A stretch of DNA of 64,000 nt from Saccopteryx bilineata (taxonomy: Eukaryota > Chordata > Mammalia > Chiroptera > Emballonuridae). Every line of letters starts with the position of its first letter. The first letter of the stretch is position 1. Shown piece after piece: positions 33,991 to 44,376 of the stretch. The notes beneath the pieces were generated by a model. It made no database searches, was not told the origin of the DNA, and worked only from the letters and a program-made list of their open reading frames with translations. Where the stretch lies: contig NC_089490.1 of assembly GCF_036850765.1 (NCBI RefSeq), positions 106,262,574 through 106,326,573 of the forward strand, read 5' to 3'. The position numbers and the translations under genes are program-made.

Positions 33991-34786
33991 AACCTATTTA
34001 CTTTATATAGCTGTGGTGGGTAACAGTAGGCTTACAGTTGTGAGTGCAAAACACAGAGTGTAGTCTTGTATTATTATTAATTATTATATTATTTACTTGT
34101 ATCACAACTGTAAAACTACTTGTGCCCACACCTATATCATACTGTAAAATTTACTTTCAAAGCTATTGACTAAAATTTAAACTATCAGGGGTCAGAGATC
34201 TTGTCATGAAAATTTATATACTAGTACCTGTTACCCAGTAGGTATTCAAGAACTGTGAGTTGGTCACCTATCACAGTGGGTTGAAAAATAGAATATCAAA
34301 GGCACAAAGATGTATCTTATTTCCAAATATGAAAAAATAAACTTTTTTCACATTCCTTATAGGATATACTGTTCCTTGAAGGCAAAATTATAGAAAAATC
34401 TTTTCAATAACTCAACGTATGGTTCAGAAGTTAAAACCTGTACATATTATATAAAGCTTCTAAAAAATGCACTTAGTGATTATAACTGAATGATACTGAC
34501 GTTTTCAAGATGGATAGTCATGGCTAGGTTAGTTTTGGTGGAGGAAAGCAGCTTGGCATTGTAGAAATATACAACATTATCAAAAACCAACAAGTGGGAG
34601 TCATTTTAAGGTACAGAAGGTACACATGTAAATGCTTAGACATGTGGCCTGACCATCTGCATGGTCCATGCCTGTATTTTCTAGCTCCTGGTTGATGCCT
34701 CCTTCCTCAGCTCACCCAGCCTTCTTACACGTGTTGAGAAGTGCGGAGCAGTGCTGTCTGCCGAGAGTTCCGACTGTGGCGTTGCT

Positions 34787-34842
34787 CTAATATTCCAGCG
34801 TCACCGTTTTGGTTTTGAGGTATTCGTTTAATGCGTCCTCAC
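34787..34842 (-). CDS. ALDH1L2: ALDH1L2 last coding exon
   Basis: Encodes EDALNEYLKTKTVTLEY and stop TAG (34787-34789). The acceptor CTTCCCTAG lies just above 34842, preceded by a pyrimidine tract. It completes the Gly codon left by the previous exon. This C-terminal strand takes part in ALDH oligomer contacts (family knowledge). Confidence 0.93.
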
Positions 34843-35108
34843 CTAGGGAAGAGAAAAACTTGAGGGATGTTCATAGGTGGGTGTGATATTACCAGACTTT
34901 TGGACACAGGTTTAGGTGTCTCGGTCACTAAGCAAATAGAATGTGGCCCAGACCAGCGCCTCTCAACCTTTAAATTTCATGGCAATCACCGGATAATCGT
35001 GTGAGACTCCAGGTTCTGATTCAGTTAAGTTCAGCATAGGCCCCATGATTAAGCATCTCTTGTCTACTGTGTCTCTTTTTTCAATTATAGTTTACATTCA
35101 ATAATTTT

Positions 35109-35461
35109 TTTTTTTGAAGATGTGAGGCCTTAGGGCTTCCTCAAATCCATCTTTTTTTTTTTTTTAAACAAGTTTTATTTTCTTTTTTAATTTTTTTTTA
35201 CAGAGACAGAGAGAGAATTAGAGGGATAGACAGGGACAGACAGACAGGAACAGAGAGATGAGAAGCATCAATCATTTAGTTTTTCGTTGCGCAATGTAAC
35301 ACCTTAGTTGTTCATTGATTGCTTTCTCATATGTGCCTTGACCACGGGCCTTCAGCAGACCGAGTAACCCCTTGCTCAAGCTGGCGACCTCGGGGTCTCA
35401 AACTTGGGTCCTCTGCATCCCAGTCCGACGCTCTATCCACTGCGCCACCGTCTGGTCAGGC
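35109..35461 (-). repeat. SINE-B with extra 3' sequence inside its TSD
   Basis: Minus-strand SINE-B (about 35190-35461). Beyond its A-tail lies a 36-bp non-SINE segment (35116-35151) and then a second A-tail. The 16-bp duplication TACATTCAATAATTTT at 35093-35108 and 35462-35477 encloses the whole. Confidence 0.85.
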
Positions 35462-35477
35462 TACATTCAATAATTTT

Positions 35478-35835
35478 GTATTAGCGCAGGTCAACAGCAT
35501 AGTGGTTAGACAATCATACACTTTAAAAAGTGTCCCCCCTATTATTTCCAGTACCCACCTGGCTTTATACATAGTTACTACAATATTATTGCTGATATTC
35601 CCTACACTGTACTTCACATCCCTGTGATTATTTTGTAACAACCAACTTGTACTTGTTAATCCAGTCACCTTTTCTACCTAGTCCCCTAACCCTCCTCCCC
35701 TCTGGCAACCACCAGTCTATTCTCTGTATCTATGAGTGTTTTTGTTTTGTTTGTTTATATTGTTCTTTAGATTCCACAGGTAAGTGAGATCATATCATCC
35801 TTTTCTGACTTATTTTGTTTAGCATATACTATATC
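35478..35835 (-). repeat. Old LINE-1 3' UTR, antisense
   Basis: CTCTGGCAACCACCAGTCTA and GTTCTTTAGATTCCACAGGT are typical of L1 3' UTR read backwards. The SINE-B inserted at its edge. Confidence 0.7.
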
Positions 35836-35837
35836 TC

Positions 35838-36178
35838 TCTTCTTTTTTTTTTAAGTGAGAGGAGGGGAGATAGCGAGACAGATTCCCACATGCGCCTTGA
35901 CCCAGGATCCACCCCAATTTGGGGCTGATGCTCGAATCAACTGAGCTAGTTTTAGCACCTGAGGCTAACACACTTGGACCAACAGAGCTATCCTCAGCAA
36001 AAAGGGTGAGCTTGAACCAATTGAGCCACTGGATGCAGGAGGAGGAGAAGGAGAGAAGGGGCAGAGGGAGGGGGAGAGAAGCAGATGGTCACTTCTTCTG
36101 TGTGCCCTAACTGGGAATTGAACCTGGGATGTCCACATGCCGGGCTGACTCTCTGTCCTCTGAGCCAACCAGCCAGGA
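35838..36178 (-). repeat. Diverged SINE-A relative
   Basis: Minus-strand old copy ending GAGCCAACCAGCCAGGACC. TATACTATATCTCT / TATACTATGTCTCT flank it. Confidence 0.75.
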
Positions 36179-36633
36179 CCTATACTATGTCTCTTGATCT
36201 CATCATTTTTTTCTTGTGCTTGCTTTAATCTTGTGTTGTTTTATAAATTTAGTGTAGCCTAGGTGTACTGTGTGTATAAAGTCTACACTGGTACACAGTA
36301 ATGTCCTGGTCCTTCACATTCACTCACCACTCACTGACTGGGTCACCCAGAGTAACTCCCAGTCCCATAAGCTCCATTCATGGTAAGTGCCCTATACAGG
36401 TGTACATACCATTTTTATCTTTTATAATTGTTTTTACTGTACCTTTTCTACGGTTACACAATATCTTTAGATACACAGCTATATCCATTGTGTCTTCACA
36501 ATAATGACTACCTACAGTCTTCAGTACTAATCATATTTTAAAATAAGGAAAATGCAGTTTTCCTGCTTCCTGTGGTATTTTAGAAGTAGAGAAAGCCATA
36601 TCCACACAAAAATAATAATAAATAGATCTTGCT
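36179..36633. other. ALDH1L2 intron, nothing further seen
   Basis: Non-coding intron sequence, in part reminiscent of an old DNA repeat (36230-36500), not classified. Confidence 0.35.
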
Positions 36634-36653
36634 GTGTGTGTGTGTGTGTGTGT
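36634..36653. repeat. (TG)n microsatellite
   Basis: About ten TG units directly before the tail side of a SINE-B. Confidence 0.9.
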
Positions 36654-36969
36654 GACAGAGAGAGAGAGACAGAGAGAGGGACAGACAGGCAGGAAGGGAG
36701 AGAGCTGAGAAGTATCAATTTTTCATTGTGGCTCATTTGTTCATTGATTGCTTTCTTATATGTGCCTTGACCTGGGGGCTGCAGCAGAGCGAATGAGCCC
36801 TTGCTCAAGCCAGCGACCATGGGGTCATGTCTATGATCCCACGCTCAAGCTGGTGAGCCCCCCTCAAGCCAAATGAGCCCTCTTTCAAGCGGGCAAGGTC
36901 AGGGTTTCGAACCTCGGTCCTCCGTGTCTCAGTCCGATGCTCTATCCACTGCGCCACTGCCTGCTCAGG
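36654..36969 (-). repeat. SINE-B, older variant
   Basis: Minus-strand copy with GGTCATGTCTATGATCCCAC and the CTGCCTGCTCAGG end. Confidence 0.83.
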
Positions 36970-36981
36970 ATTGCTTTCTCT

Positions 36982-37184
36982 TTTTTTTTTTTTTTTTTTT
37001 TTTTAATTTTATTTATTCATTTTAGAGAGGAGAGAGAGAGAGGGAGAGAGAGACAGAGACAGGGGGGAGGAGCTGGAAGCATCAACTCCCATATGTGCCT
37101 TGACCAGGCAAGCCCAGGGTTTTGAACCGGCGACCCCAGCATCTCCAGGTCGACGCTTTATCCACTGCGCCACCACAGGTCAGG
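36982..37184 (-). repeat. SINE-C with TSD
   Basis: Minus-strand copy flanked by TTGCTTTCTCTTT / CTGCTTTCTCTTT. Confidence 0.88.
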
Positions 37185-37390
37185 CTGCTTTCTCTTTCTA
37201 TTCTAAGCTAGAATAATCATCAATTTCTATAGTAGTTAAAGGGCATAAATGCCACAAAGCTGACGAGTATGTGATTCTGAGGGTTGAGCTAAAACAAGGG
37301 TTGTGCCCTTAAATTAGGATCACCTGTTTTATAAGAAAACCAAGACTCGAAGCTGGCCCATCAAAAGACAACTTGCTTCACTTCATAATA

Positions 37391-37714
37391 CAGGGGGCCC
37401 TCAGGTTACAACACAGTTCTGTTCCTATGACAGTGATGTAACTGGAATTTTGGTGTAAGTCAAAGCAAACCCTAGCCTGACACAAACGGAACACTTGAGC
37501 TTTTAACAGTCCAAAGTGGCCTAGGTAAACTGCATTACTGTGTATTCTTCCACCACGTGCAGCCAAACTAGTCCACCCACAGCAGTCTATAAGTATGATG
37601 CTAACGGCATAAGCTGAAACATTCACATCTCAACTTTTTAAGTTTTTATGGGAGTGAGCGTTGTAAACTTGAAATGTTGTTATGTCGAGATTGTTGTAAC
37701 CCAAGGACCCCCTA
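37391..37714. mobile_element. Tigger-like MITE
   Basis: Inverted ends CAGGGGGCCCTCAGGTTACA and GTTGTAACCCAAGGACCCCC with TA on both flanks (37389-37390 and 37715-37716). The 324-bp interior is non-coding. The TA target and the pattern of the ends fit a pogo/Tigger-type or other Tc1/mariner-superfamily element. Confidence 0.7.
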
Positions 37715-37959
37715 TAGTGAACTCTGAAAGAAAATCTCCCAGTGTATGTTGGAGGCAGGATGAAAACTAGATAAAAGACCTGGAAAAAAAAAATGACTTC
37801 ACCTTCCACTCAATGGAATTTAAAATGAGAGTTACTTTTATTGCTGCCAATACATTGCCCAAAGTCATCAGGAAAAAAAAAAGTAAAAATGCCCCAAGTT
37901 AACGAAATTTATATTAATTGACTATAATTTCAGGAAATCACATATATTTCAGTTTTTGA

Positions 37960-38140
37960 ACATGCTGGACTGACCATGGGGAGTGAGAACATGGGCTCCA
38001 CAGCCAGACTGCTTGGCTTGGAAATCTCTGCCAGTGGCTGGCTGTGTGACTTTGAACAAGTTAATAAATGGTACCTCTCTACCAGGGCTATTGTGAAATT
38101 GCTTGTGCTCATACAGGTGAAGTAATTAGAATAACACCTG
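37960..38140 (+). repeat. MIR
   Basis: ACAGCCAGACTGCTTGGCTT, GTGACTTTGAACAAGTTA and ACCTCTCTACC resemble MIR. Confidence 0.7.
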
Positions 38141-38532
38141 GTTTAGTGTTCAAGGTAAGTTACTACTTGAAGTGGGATGGTGTCACGGCCTACAATGAAT
38201 TGCACTTTGGGCTTTCGACAAACTTGAAATTTGTTCCCAGATCCCCAAACCCTGCAAGTTGCAGTGCTGACTGTGAAGGACTGCCAAGCAGCTCAGAGAC
38301 AGGATTTATTCTTGGAGCTATCTGGGTATAGCACTGTACCCATTTTGCCTGTCTTGGGTCCACTTAGTCCAATAAGTGCTAAACCAAGTTCATGCTAAAA
38401 GTCAGGCCAAAAGAAAACCCAGACAAAAAACACTATTTTAGCTAAAAGATATTGTCAGAGGTTCTTTTCCCTTTCAACACTAATTTTCTTTTAAAAAGAA
38501 ACACTTTCTCCACACAATTTGTGTACTTTTCT
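38141..38532. other. ALDH1L2 intron, nothing further seen
   Basis: Unique non-coding sequence. Confidence 0.4.
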
Positions 38533-38906
38533 GTTTTTTTTTTTTTTTTTTTTCTTAAGCTGGAAACGGGGAGAGACAGTCAGACAGACTCCCGCATGCG
38601 CCCGACCGGGATCCACCCGGCATGCCCACCAGGGGGCGATGCTCTGCCCCTCCGGGGGGTCGCTCTGCCGCGACCAGAGCCACTCTAGTGCCTGGGGCAG
38701 AGGCCAAGGAGCCATCCCCAGCGCCCGGGCCATCTTTGCTTCAATGGAGCTTCTCTGCGGGAGGGGAAGAGAGAGACAGAGAGGAAGGAGAGGGGGAGGG
38801 GTGGAGAAGCAAATGGGCACCTCTGCTGTGTGCCCTGGCCGGGAATCGAACCCGGGACTTCTGCACGCCAGGCGACTCTCTACCACTGAGCCAACCGGCC
38901 AGGGCC
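38533..38906 (-). repeat. SINE-A with TSD
   Basis: Minus-strand, GC-rich, little-diverged copy flanked by ACTTTTCTGT on both sides. Confidence 0.9.
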
Positions 38907-38959
38907 AACTTTTCTGTATGTTCAATAAAATGTTTTAACATTTAAAAGAAGTTAGTGTC

Positions 38960-39292
38960 CGCCTGACCAGGCAATGGCGCAGTGGATAGAGCATCTGACT
39001 GGGATGCTGAGTACCCAGGTTCGAAACCCAGAGGTCACCAGCTTGAGCGCAGGCTTATCCAGCTGGAGCTCGAGCTCACCAGTTTGAGTGTGGGGTTGCT
39101 GGCTTGAGCAAAGGGTCACTTGCTCTGCTTGAGCCTCCCCCCCCCCCCATCAAGGCACATATGAGAAAGCAATCAATGAACAACTAAGGTGCCACAATGA
39201 AGAATTGATGCTTCTTATCTCTCTCCCTTCCTGTCTGTGTGTCCCTATCTGTCCCTCTCTCTGACTCTCTCTTTCAAAAAAAATAATTAAAA
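38960..39292 (+). repeat. SINE-B
   Basis: Starts GCCTGACCAGGCAATGGCGC and ends in a CTCTTTC tract plus A-rich tail. Confidence 0.87.
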
Positions 39293-39303
39293 ATAAAAGA
39301 TGT

Positions 39304-39680
39304 GCCTGACCAGGTGGTGGCACAGTGGATAGAGCATTGGACTGGGATGCAGAAGACCCAGGTTCGAGATCCCGAGGTCGCCAGCTTGAGCATGGGCTCA
39401 TCTGGTTTGAGCAAAAAGCCCACCAGCTTGAACCCAAGGTTGCTGGCTCCAGCAAGGGGTTACTCGGTCTGCTGGAGGCCCACAGTCAAGGCACATATGA
39501 GAAAGCAATCAATGAACAACTAAGGTGTTGTATCGCGCAATGAAAAACTAATGCTTGATGCTCTCATCTCTCTCCATTCCTGTCTGTCTGTCCCTGCCTA
39601 TCCCTCTCTCTGACTCACTCTCTGTCTCTGTAATAAATAAATAAATAAATAAAAAATTTAAAAAATAAAATAAATAAAAG
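39304..39680 (+). repeat. SINE-B
   Basis: Second copy in direct order, with an (ATAA)n tail. AAAGATGT / AAAGATGTTAGTGTCC-type flanks recur, so both inserted at one site. Confidence 0.87.
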
Positions 39681-39708
39681 ATGTTAGTGTCCTTCTCAAC
39701 CCAGATCA

Positions 39709-40095
<387 letters not shown>

Positions 40096-40464
40096 TCATA
40101 TTTTTCCCCTCTTTGCTAGAAACAGGATAACCTTACTGCCAACCTACTTACATTTTTATAAATTAAACTGTCCAGGCTTCTACCAAAAGATACTCCCAGT
40201 GAAACATTACAACTCCAGTATGATATTTTTCATCTATATCATACAACACCATTTGGAAACAAACCTGAAGTCATCTTTTCCATCTTCTTTGCTGGTTCTG
40301 CTTTATGATTTCCTTAGCCCTCCCTTGAGTCCCACTTCCAGACATACTCTCAGAGCAACCCCCATTGCCCTCCATCTCTTCAGACTTTAGACACACAGTT
40401 CACAACTCATTCAGCGCCTTGCCCTGCACCCCCAGCTCCCACCAGTGCCACTGTGGGGTGTCGA

Positions 40465-40665
40465 TGGTAGTGACGCAGTGGGAGGGCTCTGCAGCCAGAC
40501 TGCCTGGATGACCCTGGGCAAATGACTTCATCTTCCCACACTTGTTTATTCTTGTGAGAATGGAAATAATAATAGTAATGATAGCACCTGTTTTGTTGTG
40601 AGGATTAAATGAGCTATTGGTGTCTGGACCACAGTAAATGCTCAGTAAAAGTCAGCTATAATCAG
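40465..40665 (+). repeat. MIR
   Basis: GCAGCCAGACTGCCTGGATG, GTGAGGATTAAATGAGC and GTAAATGCTCAGTAAA match MIR. Confidence 0.85.
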
Positions 40666-40713
40666 GAAGCACATATTCCTCCAACTCAGGATTTTGGATA
40701 AACTCTTTGTGAA

Positions 40714-41037
40714 CTTTTTTTTTTTTTTTTTTTTTTTACAGAGACAGAGAGAGAGTCAGAGAGAGGGGTAGATAGGGACAGACGGACAGGAACAGAAAGA
40801 GATGAGAAGCATCAATCATCAGTTTTTCATTGCGACACCTTAGTTGTTCATTGATTGCTTTCTCATATATGCCTTGACTGTGGGCCTTCAGCAGACCAAG
40901 TAACCCCTTGCTCGAGCCAGTGACCTTGGGTCCAAGCTGGTGAACTTTAGCTCAAGCTGGCGACCTCGGAGTCTTGAACTTGGGTCTTCCGCATCCCAGT
41001 CCGACGCTCTATCCACTGCGCCACCCCCGGTCAGGCT
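40714..41037 (-). repeat. SINE-B with TSD
   Basis: Minus-strand copy flanked by CTCTTTGTGAAC on both sides. Confidence 0.9.
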
Positions 41038-41629
41038 CTTTGTGAACCTTTGGTTCACCTCCTAACCAGATTGGAAACTCCCAGAGGATCTTGCTCCTCT
41101 TTACACCATGGTGTTGTAGTAGCAAACGAGTGGGAATTCAGTTAATTTGCTAATTCAACACAAGGAGGGTAAGACAATCCCTTAAATTGGTCTGGTGACT
41201 TCACTGCCTTTTGATTCAGTATGTGTCCAGTTCTAACCTGCCTGTCATAGTGTGAGTATCTCACCTTTCTGAGTGTCATCCTCATGCTTAGAAATGCACA
41301 CATTTTCTACGATACGGTCAGTAGATGCAAGCCAGCAAAGAAACAGACTCTTTTCTAAAACTGTAGGAAAAAATAAGTTGTACTGAATTTTTAAAGAAAA
41401 AGCACAGGCTTTAATAAGGAGCCTTCCGAAGATATTTTCAAAGGTAATCTTGGCTACACACAATTTTAAATTTGCACAAGATATTTGGAACCTAACTTGG
41501 AGTGAACTGAAAAGCTGCTAAAATGCTCACACTTCACTGCATTGCTCCTAGTAGAGATCCAGATATTCATAGACTGGACTAAGGCTTTATGCCATTGCTC
41601 ACGAGGACTATTGAGATGACATAGTGTCA

Positions 41630-41860
41630 TAGTATATCTTGTCTACTTCTTTAATAATAACAAGCATAACAATGGCAACACACCAATAGCAAACCCTTGA
41701 TTTATTTAACCCTTAGAATGACCCACAAGGGTAGATACTATTAATAACTCAATTTTCCAAATAAAGGAACCAAGGCACAGAATGTTTAGGTAACTGGCCC
41801 AGGTCCATACAGGCAGCCAGGTCTGGGGTCAGAGTACAGATTACCCCCTGTACAATACTG
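41630..41860 (+). repeat. MIR
   Basis: GGAACCAAGGCACAGAATGT followed by GGCCCAGGTCCATAC and GCCAGGTCTGGGGTC resembles the MIR core. Confidence 0.7.
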
Positions 41861-42244
41861 CCTCTGGGCTTCTGTGATTAATTGCCCATATACTTGTCTG
41901 TCTCCCACAGTAGACAATAAACTCCTGAGGACAGGAACTGTGACTTATCTAGGTTTATACCCCCCAAACATGGCTTCTAATATCTGCATGCTTAACACAG
42001 AGCCTGTCTTATGGGGGAATTTATAATAAGGGAACAGGGTAACAGGGCATTCTTGAATCAGTTTGTCAAAGTTTACTCACTATAGCTTAATGTCCCCAAA
42101 GTCTCTTAAAATGTGTCTATTAAAGACCAAGAGGTTCTTCTGAACTCTATATTCTGTTTTTCTCCCCCACTTTATCATTGGTTGAAGAAAACTAAAGCTA
42201 GAATTCAAAAGGATCTTGCGTAGTGTACCATCAGGCTATTGTAT

Positions 42245-42757
42245 TACCGTAGATTCCCATGTATAAGACGCACTTTACTTTTGGGGCCGAAATTTGAAAA
42301 AAAATATGTTACATAAAGTTGTTGAACTCAAGTTTTTTTTTTAATTTTTTTTTAAGATTTTTATTTATTCATTTTAGAGAGGGGGAAGAGAGAGAGAAAA
42401 GGAGAAGGCAGGAAGCATCAACTTCCCTATGTGCCTTGACCAGGCAAGCCCAGGGTTTTGAATCAGCAACCTTAGTGTTCTGGGTTGACATTTTATTCAC
42501 TGTGCCACCACAGGTCAGGCCCAAACTCAAGTTTTATTCATCATAAAATTCATACAACTCCTCATCACTGTCAAAACTCCCATCCATTAGCTTGTCCTCA
42601 TCTGTGTCTGATGACAAATCATTGTCTTCATATATTGACTTGTCCTCAGTTCCATCTATGGCATTTGAAATGCCACAACCACTGTATAAGACACACCCAG
42701 TTTTCAGACCCCAAATTTTTCCAAAAAAATGTGTCTTATATATTGCGAAATACAGTA
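42245..42757 (-). mobile_element. Pogo-like MITE with transposase tail
   Basis: Ends TACCGTAGATTCCCATGTAT and ATATTGCGAAATACAGTA are imperfect inverted repeats; ATAAGACGCA and its reverse TGTGTCTTAT follow inside. On the minus strand a remnant reads GISNAIDGTEDKS and ends FDSDEELYEFYDE then stop, like the acidic C-terminus of pogo/Tigger DDE transposases. The element is an internally deleted copy carrying a nested SINE-C. Confidence 0.65.
42333..42520 (-). repeat. SINE-C inside the pogo-like MITE
   Basis: Minus-strand copy flanked by AACTCAAGTTTT on both sides. Its 3' junction with the MITE is the same as that of the SINE-C at 26041. Confidence 0.88.
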
Positions 42758-42902
42758 AATATTCTTATATGAGTTTAGTTACCATGTGGCCTTCTTCAAT
42801 ACACTGAATACTCTGGAAAGTTTCATATGCTATATATCAAACCAGGATATCATTTAAAGCTGATTATATGGTGATTGCAGGTATTTCTATAAAAAGTTGA
42901 GT

Positions 42903-43280
42903 AGGCCCTAACCAGTTGGCTCAGTGGTAGAGTGTCAGCCTGGTGTGTGGATGACCTGGGTTCAATTCCTGGTCAGGGCACACAGGAGAAGTGACCATTT
43001 GCTTCTCCACCCCTCCCCTTCTTGCTTCTCTCTCTCTCTTTCTCTCTTCTCCCCCCCCCCCCCCCAGCCATAGCTGGATTGGAGCAAGTTGACCCTAGGT
43101 GCTGAGGGTGGCTCCATGGCCTCTGCCTCAGGCGCTAAAAAAATGGCTGCAGTTGCAATGGAGCAAGGGCCCCAGATGGGCCAAGCATCGCCCCCTAGTG
43201 GGCTTGCTGGGTGGATCCTGGTCAGGGTGCATAAGGGAGTCTGTCTCTGCCTCTCCTCTTCCCACTAAGCTAAGAAGAAA
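42903..43280 (+). repeat. SINE-A, older copy
   Basis: Starts GGCCCTAACCAGTTGGCTCA, with a 14-base C run at about 43053-43066 and the usual CCATGGCCTCTGCCTCAGGC. Confidence 0.83.
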
Positions 43281-43579
43281 AAAGTTGTATATTAGGCTTC
43301 TGGGAGCATAATCACTTAGGAAGGCAGCACTTTTTTTTGGAGAAAATCAGATTTCACAGATGCGGCCTTCTGTAAGAATGTAAATATAAAAACTAGTTCT
43401 GCTATTCTTGGTTATTTACCTGGGTCCAGAGACATTTCAAATGTCAACTATACAAGAACTAAACTTCAGTCAGCTAAAATCTCATGTCAGTCATTAATTT
43501 AAGCTAAGAAACAAAGTATATTTCAATCTACATCAGTTGGCACTCTCTTTTAATTAGTTAAGTCAATTATTCTTAAATT

Positions 43580-43758
43580 GAATTTTTAATAAATTTGTAT
43601 TGGTTGATTTTAGAGAAAGAGAAGAACGAAAAGAGAGAATAAAAAGCATCGATTTGTTGTTCCACTTATTTATGCATTCCTTGGTTAATTCATGTTTGTG
43701 CTGTGACTAGGAATCAAACCCACAACCTTGGCATATCAGGACAATGCTCTAACCATGT
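43580..43758 (-). repeat. SINE-V, minus strand
   Basis: AAAAGCATCGATTTGTTGTT and the GATGCTCTAACCA-type end (here CAATGCTCTAACCATG) mark a reversed Ves-like SINE. Confidence 0.68.
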
Positions 43759-43850
43759 TCATTGATTTTATGCTCTATGTACAGCTCAATGGAAGAAGAA
43801 AAAAGAACTTATTTAATCAAAACTTGTTAACATGTGCCTGAAGAACATAC

Positions 43851-43956
43851 CCATTTTGGAATTTAGAAATGACCATAACAGGCCCAAAAGATTCCTCTTT
43901 GGCAAGATACATGTGGTCTTCCACATCTGTGAAGACTGTTGGTTCCATAAAAAAGC
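43851..43956 (-). CDS. ALDH1L2: ALDH1L2 coding exon
   Basis: A 106-nt exon reading [20 protein letters not shown] followed by [14 protein letters not shown]. The EESFGPV motif helps place the cofactor and active site in ALDHs. The donor GTATGT follows AATGG. Confidence 0.95.
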
Positions 43957-44376
43957 CTATTTGAAAAACAGAGGAAAAGAACATCAATTATAGGGTAGTT
44001 TCCAATGAACAGTTCTCATTTAATTACAATAAATATTTTTTTCTTCCCTCTGAGTGAGTAAAACCAAGAAACTTTCATTTTCCTATTTGGCACTAGAATT
44101 TCTAGGTTTGTAGTTTTTTAAAATGTCTTTATTATAAAAATTTCAAACGTATGTGAAAGTAGAGAAAATAGCATCATGAATAGTTAAATATTTATTCATA
44201 TTTTGCTATATTTCATTCATTATTTTCCTTGCTGAAATATTTAAAAAAAAATTACAGAGATTACAACTTTGACCTCCAACTATTTCAGTATAAATCTGTA
44301 AAAAATAAGGACATTTTCTTACATATCACAATACATTATCATACCTAACAAATTCATGCTAATTCCTTATTCATAA

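Larger units (their letters stand above)
32330..34786 (-). other. ALDH1L2: Probable ALDH1L2 3' UTR and downstream sequence
   Basis: Mostly unique sequence directly after the ALDH1L2 stop (minus strand), with two MIR-like pieces. It is free of young SINEs for more than 2 kb, the longest such gap in the intergenic part, which suggests constraint or transcription as a long 3' UTR. The poly(A) site cannot be fixed; several TTTATT (reverse AATAAA) candidates exist. Confidence 0.5.
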
